Below are positions 35,891-47,494 of a stretch of DNA of 64,000 nucleotides, one piece after another. Source of the stretch: Halomonas sp. NO4. Lineage in GTDB: Bacteria > Pseudomonadota > Gammaproteobacteria > Pseudomonadales > Halomonadaceae. Under the pieces are notes generated by a model that did no database searches, was not told where the DNA came from, and saw only the letters and a list, made by a program, of their open reading frames with translations. The position numbers were made by a program, and so were the translations under genes. The stretch covers positions 1 to 64,000 of the forward strand of contig NZ_WHMA01000001.1 of assembly GCF_010994375.1 (NCBI RefSeq), read 5' to 3'. Each line of letters opens with the position of its first letter. Positions within the stretch are counted from its first letter, which is position 1.

Positions 35891-36918
35891 CCTTCCCTCT
35901 TGTCTTGCGCGCTGCTGGCGGGCGCCTGTCACTACGCTTCGATCGCCGCACCCTGGCGGTGACCTTGCTGCTGGCCCTGGCGCTCGCCGGGAGCGCCATG
36001 GCGTCGCTGAGCCTGGGCAGCCAGGCCACGACGCCAGCCGCGGTGCTGGAGGCGCTGCTGTTTCCGGAGCACAGCGACATCGCCCTGATCGTCCACGAGA
36101 TCCGCCTGCCGCGGGTGCTGCTGGCGATCCTGGTGGGCGCCTGCCTGGGGGTGGCCGGGCTGCTGCTGCAGGGCCTGGTGCGCAACCCCCTGGCCTCGCC
36201 GGACGTGATCGGCATCACCGGTGGCGCCTCCTTGGCGGCGGTGTGCTTCCTGGCGCTGGGGGGAGCGGCCCTGGGCGAGGCCTGGCTGCCGCTGGCGGCA
36301 ATGCTCGGTGCGCTGTTGGTGGCCCTGGGAATCCTCGCCCTGACCGGTCGCGGCATGACGCCGACGCGACTGGTACTGATCGGTATCGGTATCGCCGCCG
36401 CACTGGGGGCGGCCACTACCTTGGTGCTGGTGCTCGCCGCCGACACCATGGCGATGCAGGCCTATGTGTGGCTCACCGGCAGCCTCTACGCCGCCCAGTG
36501 GCGTGAGGTGGCGGGGCTCGCTCCCTGGGCTCTGCTGGGTTTGCCCCTGGCGCTCGGGCTGGCGCGCCGCCTGGACGCCCTGGCCCTCGGCGACGACCTG
36601 GCCACGGGGTTGGGCACGGCAGTCTCCGGTACACGGCTCTCCCTGCTGCTGCTGGCCGTGGCCCTCTCCGGTGCGGCAGTGGCCTTTGCCGGTGGGCTGA
36701 GCTTCATCGGCCTGCTCGCCCCGCACATCGCCCGTCGCCTGGTGGTACGCGGTCATACCGCCCTGGTGCCGGTGACCGCCCTGATCGGCGCCCTGATCCT
36801 GCTGCACGCCGACCTGCTGGGCCGACTCGCCTTCCTGCCCCGCGACCTGCCGGCGGGAATCTTCGTTGCCGGGATCGGGGCGCCGTTCTTCGTCTATCTA
36901 CTCTATCGCTGGCGCTGA
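35887..36918 (+). CDS. Siderophore ABC transporter permease 2 (FecCD family)
   Basis: This 343-residue partner permease has the same topology as permease 1. The N-terminal pore motif is LPRVLLAILVGACLGVAGLLLQGLVRNPLASPDVIGITGGA, and the coupling loop is AVAFAGGLSFIGLLAPHIARRLVVRGH near 265-290. The first 30 residues form a basic cytoplasmic lead (RLSLRFDRRT). The GGASLA and NPLASPD motifs are typical of the FecD/FhuG half. It ends the plus-strand operon; the converging IS-disrupted receptor follows after 135 bp. Confidence 0.9.
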   Translation: MTFPLVLRAAGGRLSLRFDRRTLAVTLLLALALAGSAMASLSLGSQATTPAAVLEALLFPEHSDIALIVHEIRLPRVLLAILVGACLGVAGLLLQGLVRNPLASPDVIGITGGASLAAVCFLALGGAALGEAWLPLAAMLGALLVALGILALTGRGMTPTRLVLIGIGIAAALGAATTLVLVLAADTMAMQAYVWLTGSLYAAQWREVAGLAPWALLGLPLALGLARRLDALALGDDLATGLGTAVSGTRLSLLLLAVALSGAAVAFAGGLSFIGLLAPHIARRLVVRGHTALVPVTALIGALILLHADLLGRLAFLPRDLPAGIFVAGIGAPFFVYLLYRWR

Positions 36919-36999
36919 CGGGGCATTGCGCTCCGGCCGTGGCCAGGATCGGTGTCCCGCCTCTCTACGCTCGCGACATGCATCGGTGCTTGCCGCCAC

Positions 37000-37023
37000 A
37001 AAAAAGCGGCGCCGGGGCGCCGC
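37000..37023 (-). terminator. Terminator of the disrupted TonB receptor gene
   Basis: On the minus strand a 7-bp GC stem (37017-37023 with 37006-37012) and 4-base loop are followed by six U (37005-37000), 30 bp past the receptor stop. A strong intrinsic terminator. Confidence 0.85.
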
Positions 37024-37053
37024 CAACCAGTAAGCCAGTTCCCTGCGTGGAAC

Positions 37054-38535
37054 TCAGAAGTCCAGCTGGTAGCCCAGGGTGAGCGTGCGGCCGCGGCCCT
37101 TAAAGTAATAGTCGTCGCTGACCCGGCCCGCCTGGGAGTAGTAGGTGACGTAGTCCTCGTCGGTCAGGTTCTCGATGCCGAAGGACATCCGGCCCACGGG
37201 CAGGCGATAGGCCAGGGCGGCGTCCACCAGGCCGTAGCCGTCGAACTCCAGATCGGGGTTGTCGACGCTGCGATCGAAGTAGTAGCTGGTTTGCAGGTGG
37301 GTGGAGAGCTTGTCGGTCCAGCCGGCACTCCAGGCCAGCTTGAAGGTGTCCGGGGCGATATTGATACCGGTCAGTTTCTTGTCGACGCTGCCATCGCCGT
37401 CGGTGTCCGACTTGCCCTCGGCGTGGGTGTAGGAGAGACGCAGTTCGTGGGCGTCACTCAGGTGCATCTTGCCGGTGACTTCCACACCGCGGATCTCGGT
37501 CTTCTCGCGCTTGCCCACCCAGACGCCGTTCTCCGAGGTCAGGCGCTGACCGAAGTCGGAGTCCGACTCGTAGTAGCTCAGCTCCAGGCCGTAGCGCTGC
37601 CAGTCGAAGCGGGCGCCGACCTCGCGGTTGTCGGTGACGATGGGCTGCAGCGTCAGCAGGCTGTCGATGTCCAGGCCGGGGGTCTTGATGCCCCGCAGCA
37701 CCCGGCCCACGTCGGGCATGCCGAAGCCCTCCGAGTAGTTGGCGTACAGCTGGGCCCAGTCGGTGACCTGGTAGACCAGGCCCAAGTTGAACAGGGTCTC
37801 GTCGAAGCTCGGGTTGCCGCCCTCCACGGTGACGTTGTCTTGGGTAACGTTGCTGCGATCAATGGTCTGGAAAGTGTCGACCTCGAGCTCGGCGTATTCG
37901 TGACGCACGCCGGCATGCAGGGTCAGCGGGTCGATCAGCTGGAACTCGCCCTGCACGAAGGGCGCCAGGTTGCGATAGCGGCTCTCCGGCACATAGGTGC
38001 GTCCGGTATGGACCAGCATCTGGCGGGTCTCGTCCTGGAGCAGGTCGAGGCCTGCGGTCAGGGCGAGACGGTCGTCGAGCAGGCCGTCGCGGTTCAGGGT
38101 GAACTTGGCGCCCAGCTTGTCGGACTCGTTGCGCGTCTGGTCGAACTGCGTCTCGCCATTGTCATCCAGGTAGGGGAAGTACGGGGTGGTGCCGAAGCGG
38201 GCACGGAAGCGCTGGTGGTAGAGCTGGGCATCCAGCTCGTTGCCGAGCCAGTCGGCGTGGGAATAGGCCAGCCGCGCCGTGGTGACGTCATTGAAGCCGG
38301 GCTCTCCCTCACGATCGCCCTTGCGGGCCGTCGTGGGAATCCCCGCGTCGCGGTCGCCGGTCACCGGGACGTAGTCGTCGCCCTCTTCCAGGTCGAAATG
38401 GTTGAGAGAGAATTCGAGGTTCTGGTTGTCGTCGAGCCAGTAGCCGAGCTTGGCGAAGAGGTCGTAGCTCGTGGAGTTCTGGATCTCGCCGGGGTAGGCG
38501 ATGCCTACGATCTCGTCGTTGCCATCGAAGAAGAC
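37054..38535 (-). pseudogene. TonB-dependent siderophore receptor, 3' part (interrupted by IS)
   Basis: This is the C-terminal 492 or so residues of an outer-membrane receptor, read from the IS junction FFDGNDEIVGIAYPGEIQ to the terminal beta-strand RGRTLTLGYQLDF, whose final Phe is typical for barrel assembly. The strand RTYVPESRYRNLAPFVQGEF and the NLTDEDYVTYY box mark the TonB-receptor barrel. Joined to the 5' part at 39789-40451 and with one target-site copy removed, the frame is continuous (221 + 492 residues, about 713), IutA/FecA-like in size. No stop or frameshift lies within the fragment, so the insertion is recent. It has no start of its own. Confidence 0.9.
38533..38535. repeat. 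Target-site duplication GAC, left copy
   Basis: The 3-bp GAC before the left IS end is repeated at 39789-39791 after the right end, as expected for IS3-family transposition. Together they mark the insertion point in the receptor codon GTC (minus strand). Confidence 0.85.
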
Positions 38536-38565
38536 TGATCTTACCCAGCAATCGTGGACACCGAT

Positions 38566-39432
38566 CTAAGCGATCATTCGGCCCTCGAAGGCCTCCGGGC
38601 TGATCATCCCAATCGCACTGTGCCGGCGCTGCCGGTTGTAGTCCATCTCGATGTACTCGAACACTTGCCGCCGCATGGCTTCCCGGGTCTCGAATCGCTC
38701 GCCATGGATCGCTTCCACCTTGAGGCTGTGGAAGAAGCTCTCGGCACAGGCATTGTCGTAGCAGTTGCCTTTGGCACTCATGCTGCACTGGAGGTCGTGC
38801 CGGGTCAGCAGCGATTGGTACAGGGTCGAACAGTACTGGCTGCCGCGATCCGAATGCACGATGACCTGCTTCGGCATCTTACGGCGCCACAGCGCCATCT
38901 GGAGCGTGTCTCCGACCAGGTCAGCGGTCATCCGCTCGCTCATCGCCCAGCCGATCACCTTGCGTGAGAACAGGTCGATCAGGACCGCCAAGTAGAGCCA
39001 CCCTTCACCAGTCGCCAAATAGGTGATGTCGCCGGCCCATTTCTGGTTCGGCGCCGTGGCGGTGAAGTCTTGCTCCAGCAGGTTGGGCGCCACCGGCAGC
39101 GAGTGTCGCGAGTTCGTCGTCGCCTTGAACTTGCGGGCCGCCTTGGCCCGTAGGCCTTGCCGCTGGAGGCTGGCGGCGACAGTCTTGCGGTTCACCGGCA
39201 GCCCCTTGTCTCGCAGGTCCAGAGCCAATCTGGGGGCGCCTGAGCGCCCCTTGCGATGATGGTAGGCCTCGGTCACCTGCTGGTCGAGAATCGCCTGCTG
39301 GCGGTGCCGAGGCGACGGCGAACCATCGCGCTGTCGCCACGCGTAGTAGCCGCTGCGAGCGACGCCGAGAACCGCACACATGCGCTGGATGCTGAATGCC
39401 TGACGATGCTGATGGATAAAGGCGTACTTCAC
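38566..39432 (-). CDS. IS3-family transposase OrfB
   Basis: This 288-residue catalytic part has an HTH_21 region (near 45-100) and an rve integrase core. The DDE triad is Asp in KWAGDITYL (near 135), Asp in VHSDRGSQY (near 194) and Glu in [12 protein letters not shown] (near 230), with the terminal [14 protein letters not shown]. As an independent product it would begin at GTG 39432. The main product is expected to be an OrfAB fusion made by a -1 frameshift on the A7 run upstream, since this frame is open back to 39468. Confidence 0.92.
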   Translation of the reverse strand: MKYAFIHQHRQAFSIQRMCAVLGVARSGYYAWRQRDGSPSPRHRQQAILDQQVTEAYHHRKGRSGAPRLALDLRDKGLPVNRKTVAASLQRQGLRAKAARKFKATTNSRHSLPVAPNLLEQDFTATAPNQKWAGDITYLATGEGWLYLAVLIDLFSRKVIGWAMSERMTADLVGDTLQMALWRRKMPKQVIVHSDRGSQYCSTLYQSLLTRHDLQCSMSAKGNCYDNACAESFFHSLKVEAIHGERFETREAMRRQVFEYIEMDYNRQRRHSAIGMISPEAFEGRMIA

Positions 39433-39728
39433 TTCAGGCTCTTGGCAAAGTACACCGCGGCTTTTTTTGCAATTTCAAGCTCTTCCGACTTCTCGGCCAG
39501 TTGGCGCTTGAGCCGGGCATTCTCGTCGGCCAGGGCTTGCTCGCGCTCTGAGGCGCTTTGCCGCTGCTGGGCCTTGGCTCGCCACTGGTAGAGCTGGCTG
39601 GGCTGAAGGCCAAGCTCTCGGGCGGCGGCACTGATGCCGATCCGGTCGGAGAGAGCCAGCGCCTCGGCCTTGTAGTCCTGGGAGTAGCGGGTACGGGTCT
39701 TCTTCATCGAAGCTGCTTGCCTTGCCAT
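39429..39728 (-). CDS. IS3-family transposase OrfA
   Basis: This 99-residue DNA-binding protein has an HTH ([20 protein letters not shown] through [14 protein letters not shown], residues 10-52) and a leucine-zipper coiled coil (about 60-90, [20 protein letters not shown]). It ends [15 protein letters not shown]. The lysine pair lies on the A7 slippery run at 39462-39468, where a -1 shift continues in the OrfB frame. It overlaps orfB by 4 bp. ATG 39728 is near the right end of the element. Confidence 0.92.
   Translation of the reverse strand: MARQAASMKKTRTRYSQDYKAEALALSDRIGISAAARELGLQPSQLYQWRAKAQQRQSASEREQALADENARLKRQLAEKSEELEIAKKAAVYFAKSLK
39462..39468 (-). promoter_or_regulatory. Programmed -1 frameshift site (A7) of the insertion sequence
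   Basis: On the minus strand GCA AAA AAA GCC in the orfA frame becomes AAA AAA AGC after a -1 slip, entering the open orfB frame. An A-rich slippery run before a GC-rich stretch is the usual IS3-family signal for making the OrfAB transposase. Confidence 0.75.
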
Positions 39729-39788
39729 GGGTCACCTCGTCTCAGTGTACTGTCTTAACGAGGTGTCCACTGCTGCTGGGCAAGATCA

Positions 39789-40451
39789 GACGCCACGTTC
39801 CTGGCGGGTTGCCGCGGCCAGGTAGTCCCAGTCGCCGCGCTGGCCGCTGATGCGATAGTCCAGCTTGTGACCGAAGCCCTCCGATTCGAAGTCGTCGTCG
39901 CTGGTCAGGCTGACCCCGACGTGCTGGTTGACGCCCTCGGCGTCGGCACGGCGGGTGACGAAGTTGATGATGCCGCCGGTGGCACCCAGGCCGTGTTCGG
40001 CACTGGCGCCGTGGATCACCTCGATGCGCTCGACCATGGACAGGTCGATGGTGTAGCTGTCGCGGGCGCTGTCACGCAGCGGGTTGGACTGCGGGACGCC
40101 ATCGATCAGGAACAGCGGCGAACGGCCGCGGAACGTCTCGCCGGCATTGGAGAGCTTCTGGCGGCTGGGCGAATAGGAGGGGATCAGGTTGCTGAGCACC
40201 TGGCCCGGGTCCTGCGTGATGGCGAGCTGCTGCTCGATCTGCTCACGGGTGATGACGGTGACCTTCTGCGGGGTTTCCCCCGCGCGGCTCTTGTTACGCG
40301 TGGCGGTTACCACCAAGGGGGAGAGAGATTCCCGGGAGGTTGCCGTGTCATTGTCATCGGCGGGGGATTGGGCGAGAGCCAGGGACGGCAAGGTGGTGCA
40401 GAGGACGGCGGGCAGCAGCCAGCTCGCCCGCGGATGCCTGGGATGGGACAT
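39789..40451 (-). pseudogene. TonB-dependent siderophore receptor, 5' part (interrupted by IS)
   Basis: The first 221 residues comprise a signal peptide (ASWLLPAVLCTTLPSLALAQ), the TonB-box region LSPLVVTATR near 43-52, and the plug domain with PQKVTVITREQIEQQL. RSPLFLIDGVPQSNPLRDSARDS and MVERIEVIHGASAEHGLGATGGIINFVTRR complete the plug. The frame runs to ERGV at the IS boundary; translation stops at the first IS codon (TGA), leaving a truncated plug without a barrel. The receptor would therefore be non-functional in this strain. It lies directly downstream of fhuB, making it the likely cognate receptor of the FhuCDB system. A putative Fur-type palindrome at 40559-40581 precedes it. Confidence 0.9.
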
Positions 40452-40558
40452 GACAGAGAATGTTCCTTGCTTTGATGCATAACGTTATGGGTTGGAGGCA
40501 CTGACTCGGACCGCCGGGGGTGGTCGACCAGCGCAGCAACACTAATAAAACGTCTTAT

Positions 40559-40581
40559 CAAATGCAAGAAATTTGCATTTG
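40559..40581. promoter_or_regulatory. Perfect 9-bp inverted repeat upstream of the disrupted receptor
   Basis: CAAATGCAA and TTGCATTTG flank 5 bases, within an AT-rich interval between the fhuB stop and the receptor start. The inner TGCAAGA-A-ATTTGCA resembles a 7-1-7 Fur half-site pair with several mismatches. Fur is likely from context, but another dimeric regulator could bind such a site. Confidence 0.5.
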
Positions 40582-40583
40582 TA

Positions 40584-42563
40584 TCAATGAGGGCGGCGCA
40601 GCCCCCACAGGAAGTAAGTGCCGCCGACCAGCGAAGCGACCAGGCCGGCGGGGATCTCCTCGGGAAACAGGAGCTGGCGCCCCAGCCAGTCGGCGGCGAC
40701 CATCAGCAGGGCGCCGATCAGCGCGGCCCCGGCAAGGTGCATCCGTGCTCGGGCGAAGCCGAGCAGTCGGGCCATGTGCGGGGCGAGCAGGCCGACGAAG
40801 GAGAGCGGCCCCACGACCAGAGTGGCGGAGGCGGTGAGCAGGGCCACCAGCAGCAGCAGGCTGAGCCGTGCGCGATCCAGCTCGATGCCCAGCGACCGGG
40901 CGGTGGGGGCGCCGAGGGGCAGGATGTCGAGCCAGCGGGTGAAGGGCTGGCTGATGAGTACCAGTACGATGGCCGCACCAGCCACCGCGAGCGCCGCTGG
41001 CAGGTCGACGTAGTAGGTGGAGCCGGAGAGCCAGGCGATGACCTGCTGGCCGCGCGGGTCGCCGCCGGCCAGCACGATGGCGCGCACGGCGTCGAACAGC
41101 GCGGTGATCGCCACGCCGGAGAGTAGTAGACGCTCGGGGCGGAAGCCACTGCGGCGATTGACCAGCAGCAGTACGCCGAGAGCGGCCAGGGCGCCGCCGG
41201 TGCCCACAACCACCAGGGTGAGATTGCCCGGCACCGGGAGCAGGAAGATCGCCGAGATCAACGCGATGGCACTGCCGCCGCTGATGCCCAGGATCTCGGG
41301 GCTGGCCATGGAGTTGGCGGTAAGGCGCTGGATCAGGGTGCCGGCCACGGCGAGCAGTACGCCGCTGCCGGCGGCGGCCAGCAGGCGGGGCAGACGCCAC
41401 TCCAGTACCGCCCAGTCGCCGGTCAACAGCCAGCCGGCGCGGCCCTGGCCCACCAGCAGGGCGATGACTGCCATAGCCAGTGCGGCGATGGCCATCATTG
41501 CGGCCAGCCGACCGGGCACGGGATGGCGTCGACCGAAGGTCGGGGCGGCCGTGCCGGGGCGCTGTTCGAGCTTGAGCCGGGGGATCAACCACAGCAGCAG
41601 CGGGGCGCCGAGGGCGGCGGTGGTCGCGCCCGTGGGGATCAGCGTCGGCAGCGTACCCGCGAAGCGTTGCAGCAGCAGGTCGGTGGTGGCGAGCAGCAGG
41701 GCGCCCAGCAGCGTCGACCAGAGCAGGCGCTCGCCGAGCCGCCGGGCGCCGGCGAGGCGCACGATGTTGGGGGCGGCCAAGCCGATGAAGCCGATCACCC
41801 CGACCACGCTCACCACGCAGCCGGTGAGGAAGACGGCCACCCCCAGGCCGGCCAGCCGCAGGTGCTTGAGCGAGACGCCGAGGCTCTTGGCGCTGGCATC
41901 GTCGAGCTCGAGCACAGCCAGCGGACGCAACAGCAGCCATGCCGCCACGCCGCCGAGGGCCAGGCGCGGGGCCAGGAAGGCCGCATCGCCCCAGCCGTTT
42001 TGGGCCAGCGAACCCGCCCCCCAGACCAGCAGCCCCTTGAGCGCCTCCTGATGAAAGAGCAGCAGCACCATGCCCAGGGCACCGAAGTAGAGATTGACCA
42101 CCAAGCCGGCGAGCACCACCACCACCGGCGACAGGCCGCGCCGCCAGGTCAGGGCGAAGACCAGTGCCATGGCGCCCGACCCGCCGGCCAGCGCCACCCA
42201 CTCGCGACCGATGACCAGCAGCCCCGGGGCCAGCAGGGTGGCTGCCATCAGCGCCAGATTGGCGCCGCTCGCTACGCCCAGGGTGGTGGGAGCGGCCAGG
42301 GGGTTACGCAGCACCTGCTGCATCAGCACCCCGGCCAGCGCCAGGCCGCTGCCAGCGAGCAGCGCCATGGCGAGCCGCGGCCACCAGGCGTAGTGACGCA
42401 CCAGCGATTCGGTGTCCTGCAACGATGGCTGGAACAGCGCCGAGAGCCCGGCGGTGAGATCATGGCCGGTCAGCGAAGCGCCAGCCAGCCCCAGCAGAGC
42501 AATGACGAGGCCGAGACACAGCAGCGCCGGGGTGCGCGGTCGAGCCAGGTTAGCCGTGCTCAT
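40584..42563 (-). CDS. fhuB: Ferric hydroxamate ABC transporter permease, fused two-domain (FhuB)
   Basis: This 659-residue inner-membrane protein contains two FecCD permease halves in one chain, as in E. coli FhuB (660 residues). The first half has LAMALLAGSGLALAGVLMQQ (near 62-81) and VVGVIGFIGLAAPNIVRLAG. The second has LPRLLAAAGSGVLLAVAGTLIQ and VVGPLSFVGLLAPHMARLLG. About 20 membrane helices are expected. ATG 42563 is preferred over an upstream codon that would lie inside fhuD coding sequence; the two genes overlap by 14 bp. It imports hydroxamate-iron complexes with FhuC and FhuD. Confidence 0.92.
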   Translation of the reverse strand: MSTANLARPRTPALLCLGLVIALLGLAGASLTGHDLTAGLSALFQPSLQDTESLVRHYAWWPRLAMALLAGSGLALAGVLMQQVLRNPLAAPTTLGVASGANLALMAATLLAPGLLVIGREWVALAGGSGAMALVFALTWRRGLSPVVVVLAGLVVNLYFGALGMVLLLFHQEALKGLLVWGAGSLAQNGWGDAAFLAPRLALGGVAAWLLLRPLAVLELDDASAKSLGVSLKHLRLAGLGVAVFLTGCVVSVVGVIGFIGLAAPNIVRLAGARRLGERLLWSTLLGALLLATTDLLLQRFAGTLPTLIPTGATTAALGAPLLLWLIPRLKLEQRPGTAAPTFGRRHPVPGRLAAMMAIAALAMAVIALLVGQGRAGWLLTGDWAVLEWRLPRLLAAAGSGVLLAVAGTLIQRLTANSMASPEILGISGGSAIALISAIFLLPVPGNLTLVVVGTGGALAALGVLLLVNRRSGFRPERLLLSGVAITALFDAVRAIVLAGGDPRGQQVIAWLSGSTYYVDLPAALAVAGAAIVLVLISQPFTRWLDILPLGAPTARSLGIELDRARLSLLLLVALLTASATLVVGPLSFVGLLAPHMARLLGFARARMHLAGAALIGALLMVAADWLGRQLLFPEEIPAGLVASLVGGTYFLWGLRRPH

Positions 42564-43440
42564 CGTGCTGCTCCGTGAGGGCGGCGACCAGCGTCTCGGC
42601 GAAGCGCTGGGCCGAGGGCAGTGCGCCAAAACTCCATACCGGCGGCAGGGTGATCAGGCTGTTGTCGCGCACGCTGGGTATCGACCGCCACAGGCCGCTG
42701 TCACCCAGTGCGGCTTCTACGCCGGCCGGATAGGGCTCGACGACCACCAGACGGCCCTCGAGGCCGGCCAGGGCCTCGATGCCCACCAGAGCAAACCCCC
42801 AGGCGTTGGTCTTCCCGGGCCAGGCATTGTCGATCCCCAGGCGGTCGAGGACCGCCTGATAGAGGCCGTTGTCACCGAAGACCCGCACGTGACGCTCATC
42901 CATGAACTGCGCCATCAGCAGCGGCCCGGGGTTCGCCGGGAGCTGCTTGCGCAGCTTGGCCAGCGTGGCCTCAGTGTCGGCGATCAGCATCTCGGCGGCG
43001 TTGGGGCGATCCACCAGGGCAGCAACGCGGCGGGTCAGTTCACGCATCTCCCGCCAGGTCTCGATATCCGGGCTGTAGAGCGCCAGGTGCTCGACCGGGG
43101 CGATGCGCGACAGGCGCGGCGCCAGGTTGGCGAACATCGGCGAGATCAGGATGTGGTGCGGTTCGAGACTGGCCAACAGCTCGAGGTTGGGCTGGGTTCG
43201 CAGACCGAGGTCGACCACGGAAGGAGGCAGGGCGGGCTTGCCGACCCAGTCGTGGTAGGCATCGACCTGGGCCACAGCGGTCGGCTCCACGCCCAGGGCC
43301 ACCAGGGTTTCGGCGAGCGTCCAATCCAGCGTTGCCACCCGGAGGGGCTCGCCGCGAACGGGCAGGATCACCAGCAGCGACAGCAACAGCAGCGCCAGCT
43401 GAACGAAGGCGAGCCTGCGGCAAGGGTTCGACAAGGACAC
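42550..43440 (-). CDS. fhuD: Ferric hydroxamate periplasmic binding protein (FhuD-like)
   Basis: This 296-residue binding protein, the same length as E. coli FhuD, has a signal peptide (RRLAFVQLALLLLSLLVILPVRGEP). Class III features are LAETLVALGVEPTAVAQ, DLGLRTQPNLELLASLEPHHILISP and the interdomain helix. Ligand-pocket regions WGFALVGIEAL and NSLITLPPVWSFGALPSAQRF are recognisable. It starts at GTG 43440 with a CGGAG site 7 bases upstream. It precedes and overlaps fhuB. A Fur box at 43523 lies in the divergent region shared with the nrd operon. In E. coli the order is fhuACDB; here fhuC is displaced beyond the nrd operon. Confidence 0.88.
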   Translation of the reverse strand: MSLSNPCRRLAFVQLALLLLSLLVILPVRGEPLRVATLDWTLAETLVALGVEPTAVAQVDAYHDWVGKPALPPSVVDLGLRTQPNLELLASLEPHHILISPMFANLAPRLSRIAPVEHLALYSPDIETWREMRELTRRVAALVDRPNAAEMLIADTEATLAKLRKQLPANPGPLLMAQFMDERHVRVFGDNGLYQAVLDRLGIDNAWPGKTNAWGFALVGIEALAGLEGRLVVVEPYPAGVEAALGDSGLWRSIPSVRDNSLITLPPVWSFGALPSAQRFAETLVAALTEQHDEHG

Positions 43441-43522
43441 GACAAGCTCCGAGTGATGACGGGGAACAGGCTAGCGCACCCACGAGACAGCTGTGCTGGG
43501 CGAGCGATACGCTAATCCATTT

Positions 43523-43541
43523 GCTAACGAGTATCAATAAC
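43523..43541. promoter_or_regulatory. Fur box in the fhuD-nrdH divergent region
   Basis: Read on the minus strand, GTTATTGATACTCGTTAGC matches 14 of 19 positions of the Fur consensus. It lies 83 bp from the fhuD start and 25 bp upstream of the nrd -35 element, so it could govern both. Confidence 0.6.
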
Positions 43542-43566
43542 TAGATGGCGCCTGCCTCGCCTTACC

Positions 43567-43595
43567 TTGACAGATCTATATATAGTTGCCATAAA
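43567..43595 (+). promoter_or_regulatory. Promoter of the nrdHIEF operon
   Basis: TTGACA at 43567-43572 (perfect -35) and CATAAA at 43590-43595 with a 17-bp spacer form a good sigma-70 promoter about 95 bp before the nrdH start. An NrdR-box-like site fills the spacer. Confidence 0.65.
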
Positions 43596-43619
43596 ATTAA
43601 AAAGCACAACATATGGTGT
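43573..43619. promoter_or_regulatory. nrdR boxes: Tandem NrdR-box-like sites
   Basis: Site 1 (43573-43588) holds the exact core CTATATATAG. Site 2 (43604-43619) GCACAACATATGGTGT matches 13 of 16 positions of the NrdR consensus ACACWATATATWGTGT. The centres are 31 bp apart, three helical turns, the paired arrangement typical of NrdR repression of ribonucleotide reductase genes. They overlap and follow the -35/-10 elements. Confidence 0.7.
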
Positions 43620-43691
43620 TTCCTGTGCTAACAAGCGTCATGTCCGCCTTCACGGAGAGGGTGCAAGGAGAGAGTGATGGAGGAGAGAGCA

Positions 43692-43913
43692 ATGGAAGTT
43701 CTTGTGTACAGCCGTCCGGCCTGTGTGCAATGCGTGGCTACCTACCGTGCCCTGGAACGGCAAGGCATCGATTTTCGGGTTATCGACATCGAGGCCGACC
43801 CGGCCGGGCGGAGGGCCGTGGAAGAGCTGGGCTACCGGCAGCTGCCGGTGGTGATTGCTGGCGAGGAGCACTGGTCGGGCTTTCGTCCGGATCGCATCCA
43901 GGAACTGGCGTGA
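43692..43913 (+). CDS. nrdH: Glutaredoxin-like electron donor NrdH
   Basis: This 73-residue redoxin has active-site CVQC (residues 11-14) and the NrdH C-terminal [10 protein letters not shown] motif instead of the glutathione-binding residues of glutaredoxins. It reduces the class Ib ribonucleotide reductase NrdE using thioredoxin reductase. The start at 43692 gives the family N-terminus [14 protein letters not shown]; an upstream ATG at 43677 with its own AAGGAG site would add five residues. The stop overlaps the nrdI GTG start. It is first in the iron-linked nrdHIEF operon. Confidence 0.93.
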   Translation: MEVLVYSRPACVQCVATYRALERQGIDFRVIDIEADPAGRRAVEELGYRQLPVVIAGEEHWSGFRPDRIQELA

Positions 43914-44331
43914 CGGTCGCGATGCCATTGGAATATCCGATCGCGCATGGCGAGCTGGTTTACTTCTCGACCCGGTCGAGCAATACCCGGCGTTTCGTGG
44001 AGAAACTCGAGTTGCCGGCTCGACGCATTCCGCTGGAGCGCGATGCGCAACCGCTGCGAGCGAGACGGCCCTACATCCTGGTGGTGCCGACCTATGGCGG
44101 TGGCAGCGAAAAGGGGGCGGTGCCTGGGCCGGTCATTCGCTTTCTCAACGACGAGACGAACCGCGCCCTGATCCGTGGGGTGATCGCCGCCGGCAACACC
44201 AACTTCGGGGCCGCCTTCGGGCTGGCTGGGCGCATCGTCGCCGACAAGTGCGGCGTGCCTTTTCTGTATCGATTCGAACTGCTGGGCACCGATGACGACG
44301 TGGCCCGGGTCCGCAAGGGAGTGACAGAGTT

Positions 44332-44350
<19 letters not shown>
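43910..44350 (+). CDS. nrdI: Flavodoxin-like NrdI
   Basis: This 146-residue flavoprotein has the FMN-binding loop [16 protein letters not shown] near residues 18-33, the [20 protein letters not shown] loop near 62-81, and [18 protein letters not shown]. NrdI supplies the oxidant that assembles the dimanganese-tyrosyl radical cofactor of NrdF under iron limitation. A GTG start at 43910 overlapping the nrdH stop (GTGA) has an AGGA site 6 bases before; ATG 43922 is the alternative. The end overlaps nrdE by 19 bp if NrdE starts at TTG. Confidence 0.92.
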
Positions 44351-47488
<3,138 letters not shown>

Positions 47489-47494
47489 TCGGGC

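Larger units (their letters stand above)
38536..39788 (-). mobile_element. IS3-family insertion sequence, complete, 1253 bp
   Basis: The element is bounded by imperfect 27-bp inverted repeats, TGATCTTACCCAGCA at the left and the complement of TGATCTTGCCCAGCA at the right. Both end in GTGGACACC (23 of 27 identical), and the element has TG/CA termini. It is flanked by GAC direct repeats. It carries orfA and orfB in overlapping minus-strand frames with an A7 slippery run (39462-39468). The transposase DDE residues and HTH are intact, so it is probably functional. It interrupts a TonB receptor gene. The subgroup (IS3 or IS51-like) cannot be fixed without a database comparison. Confidence 0.93.
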
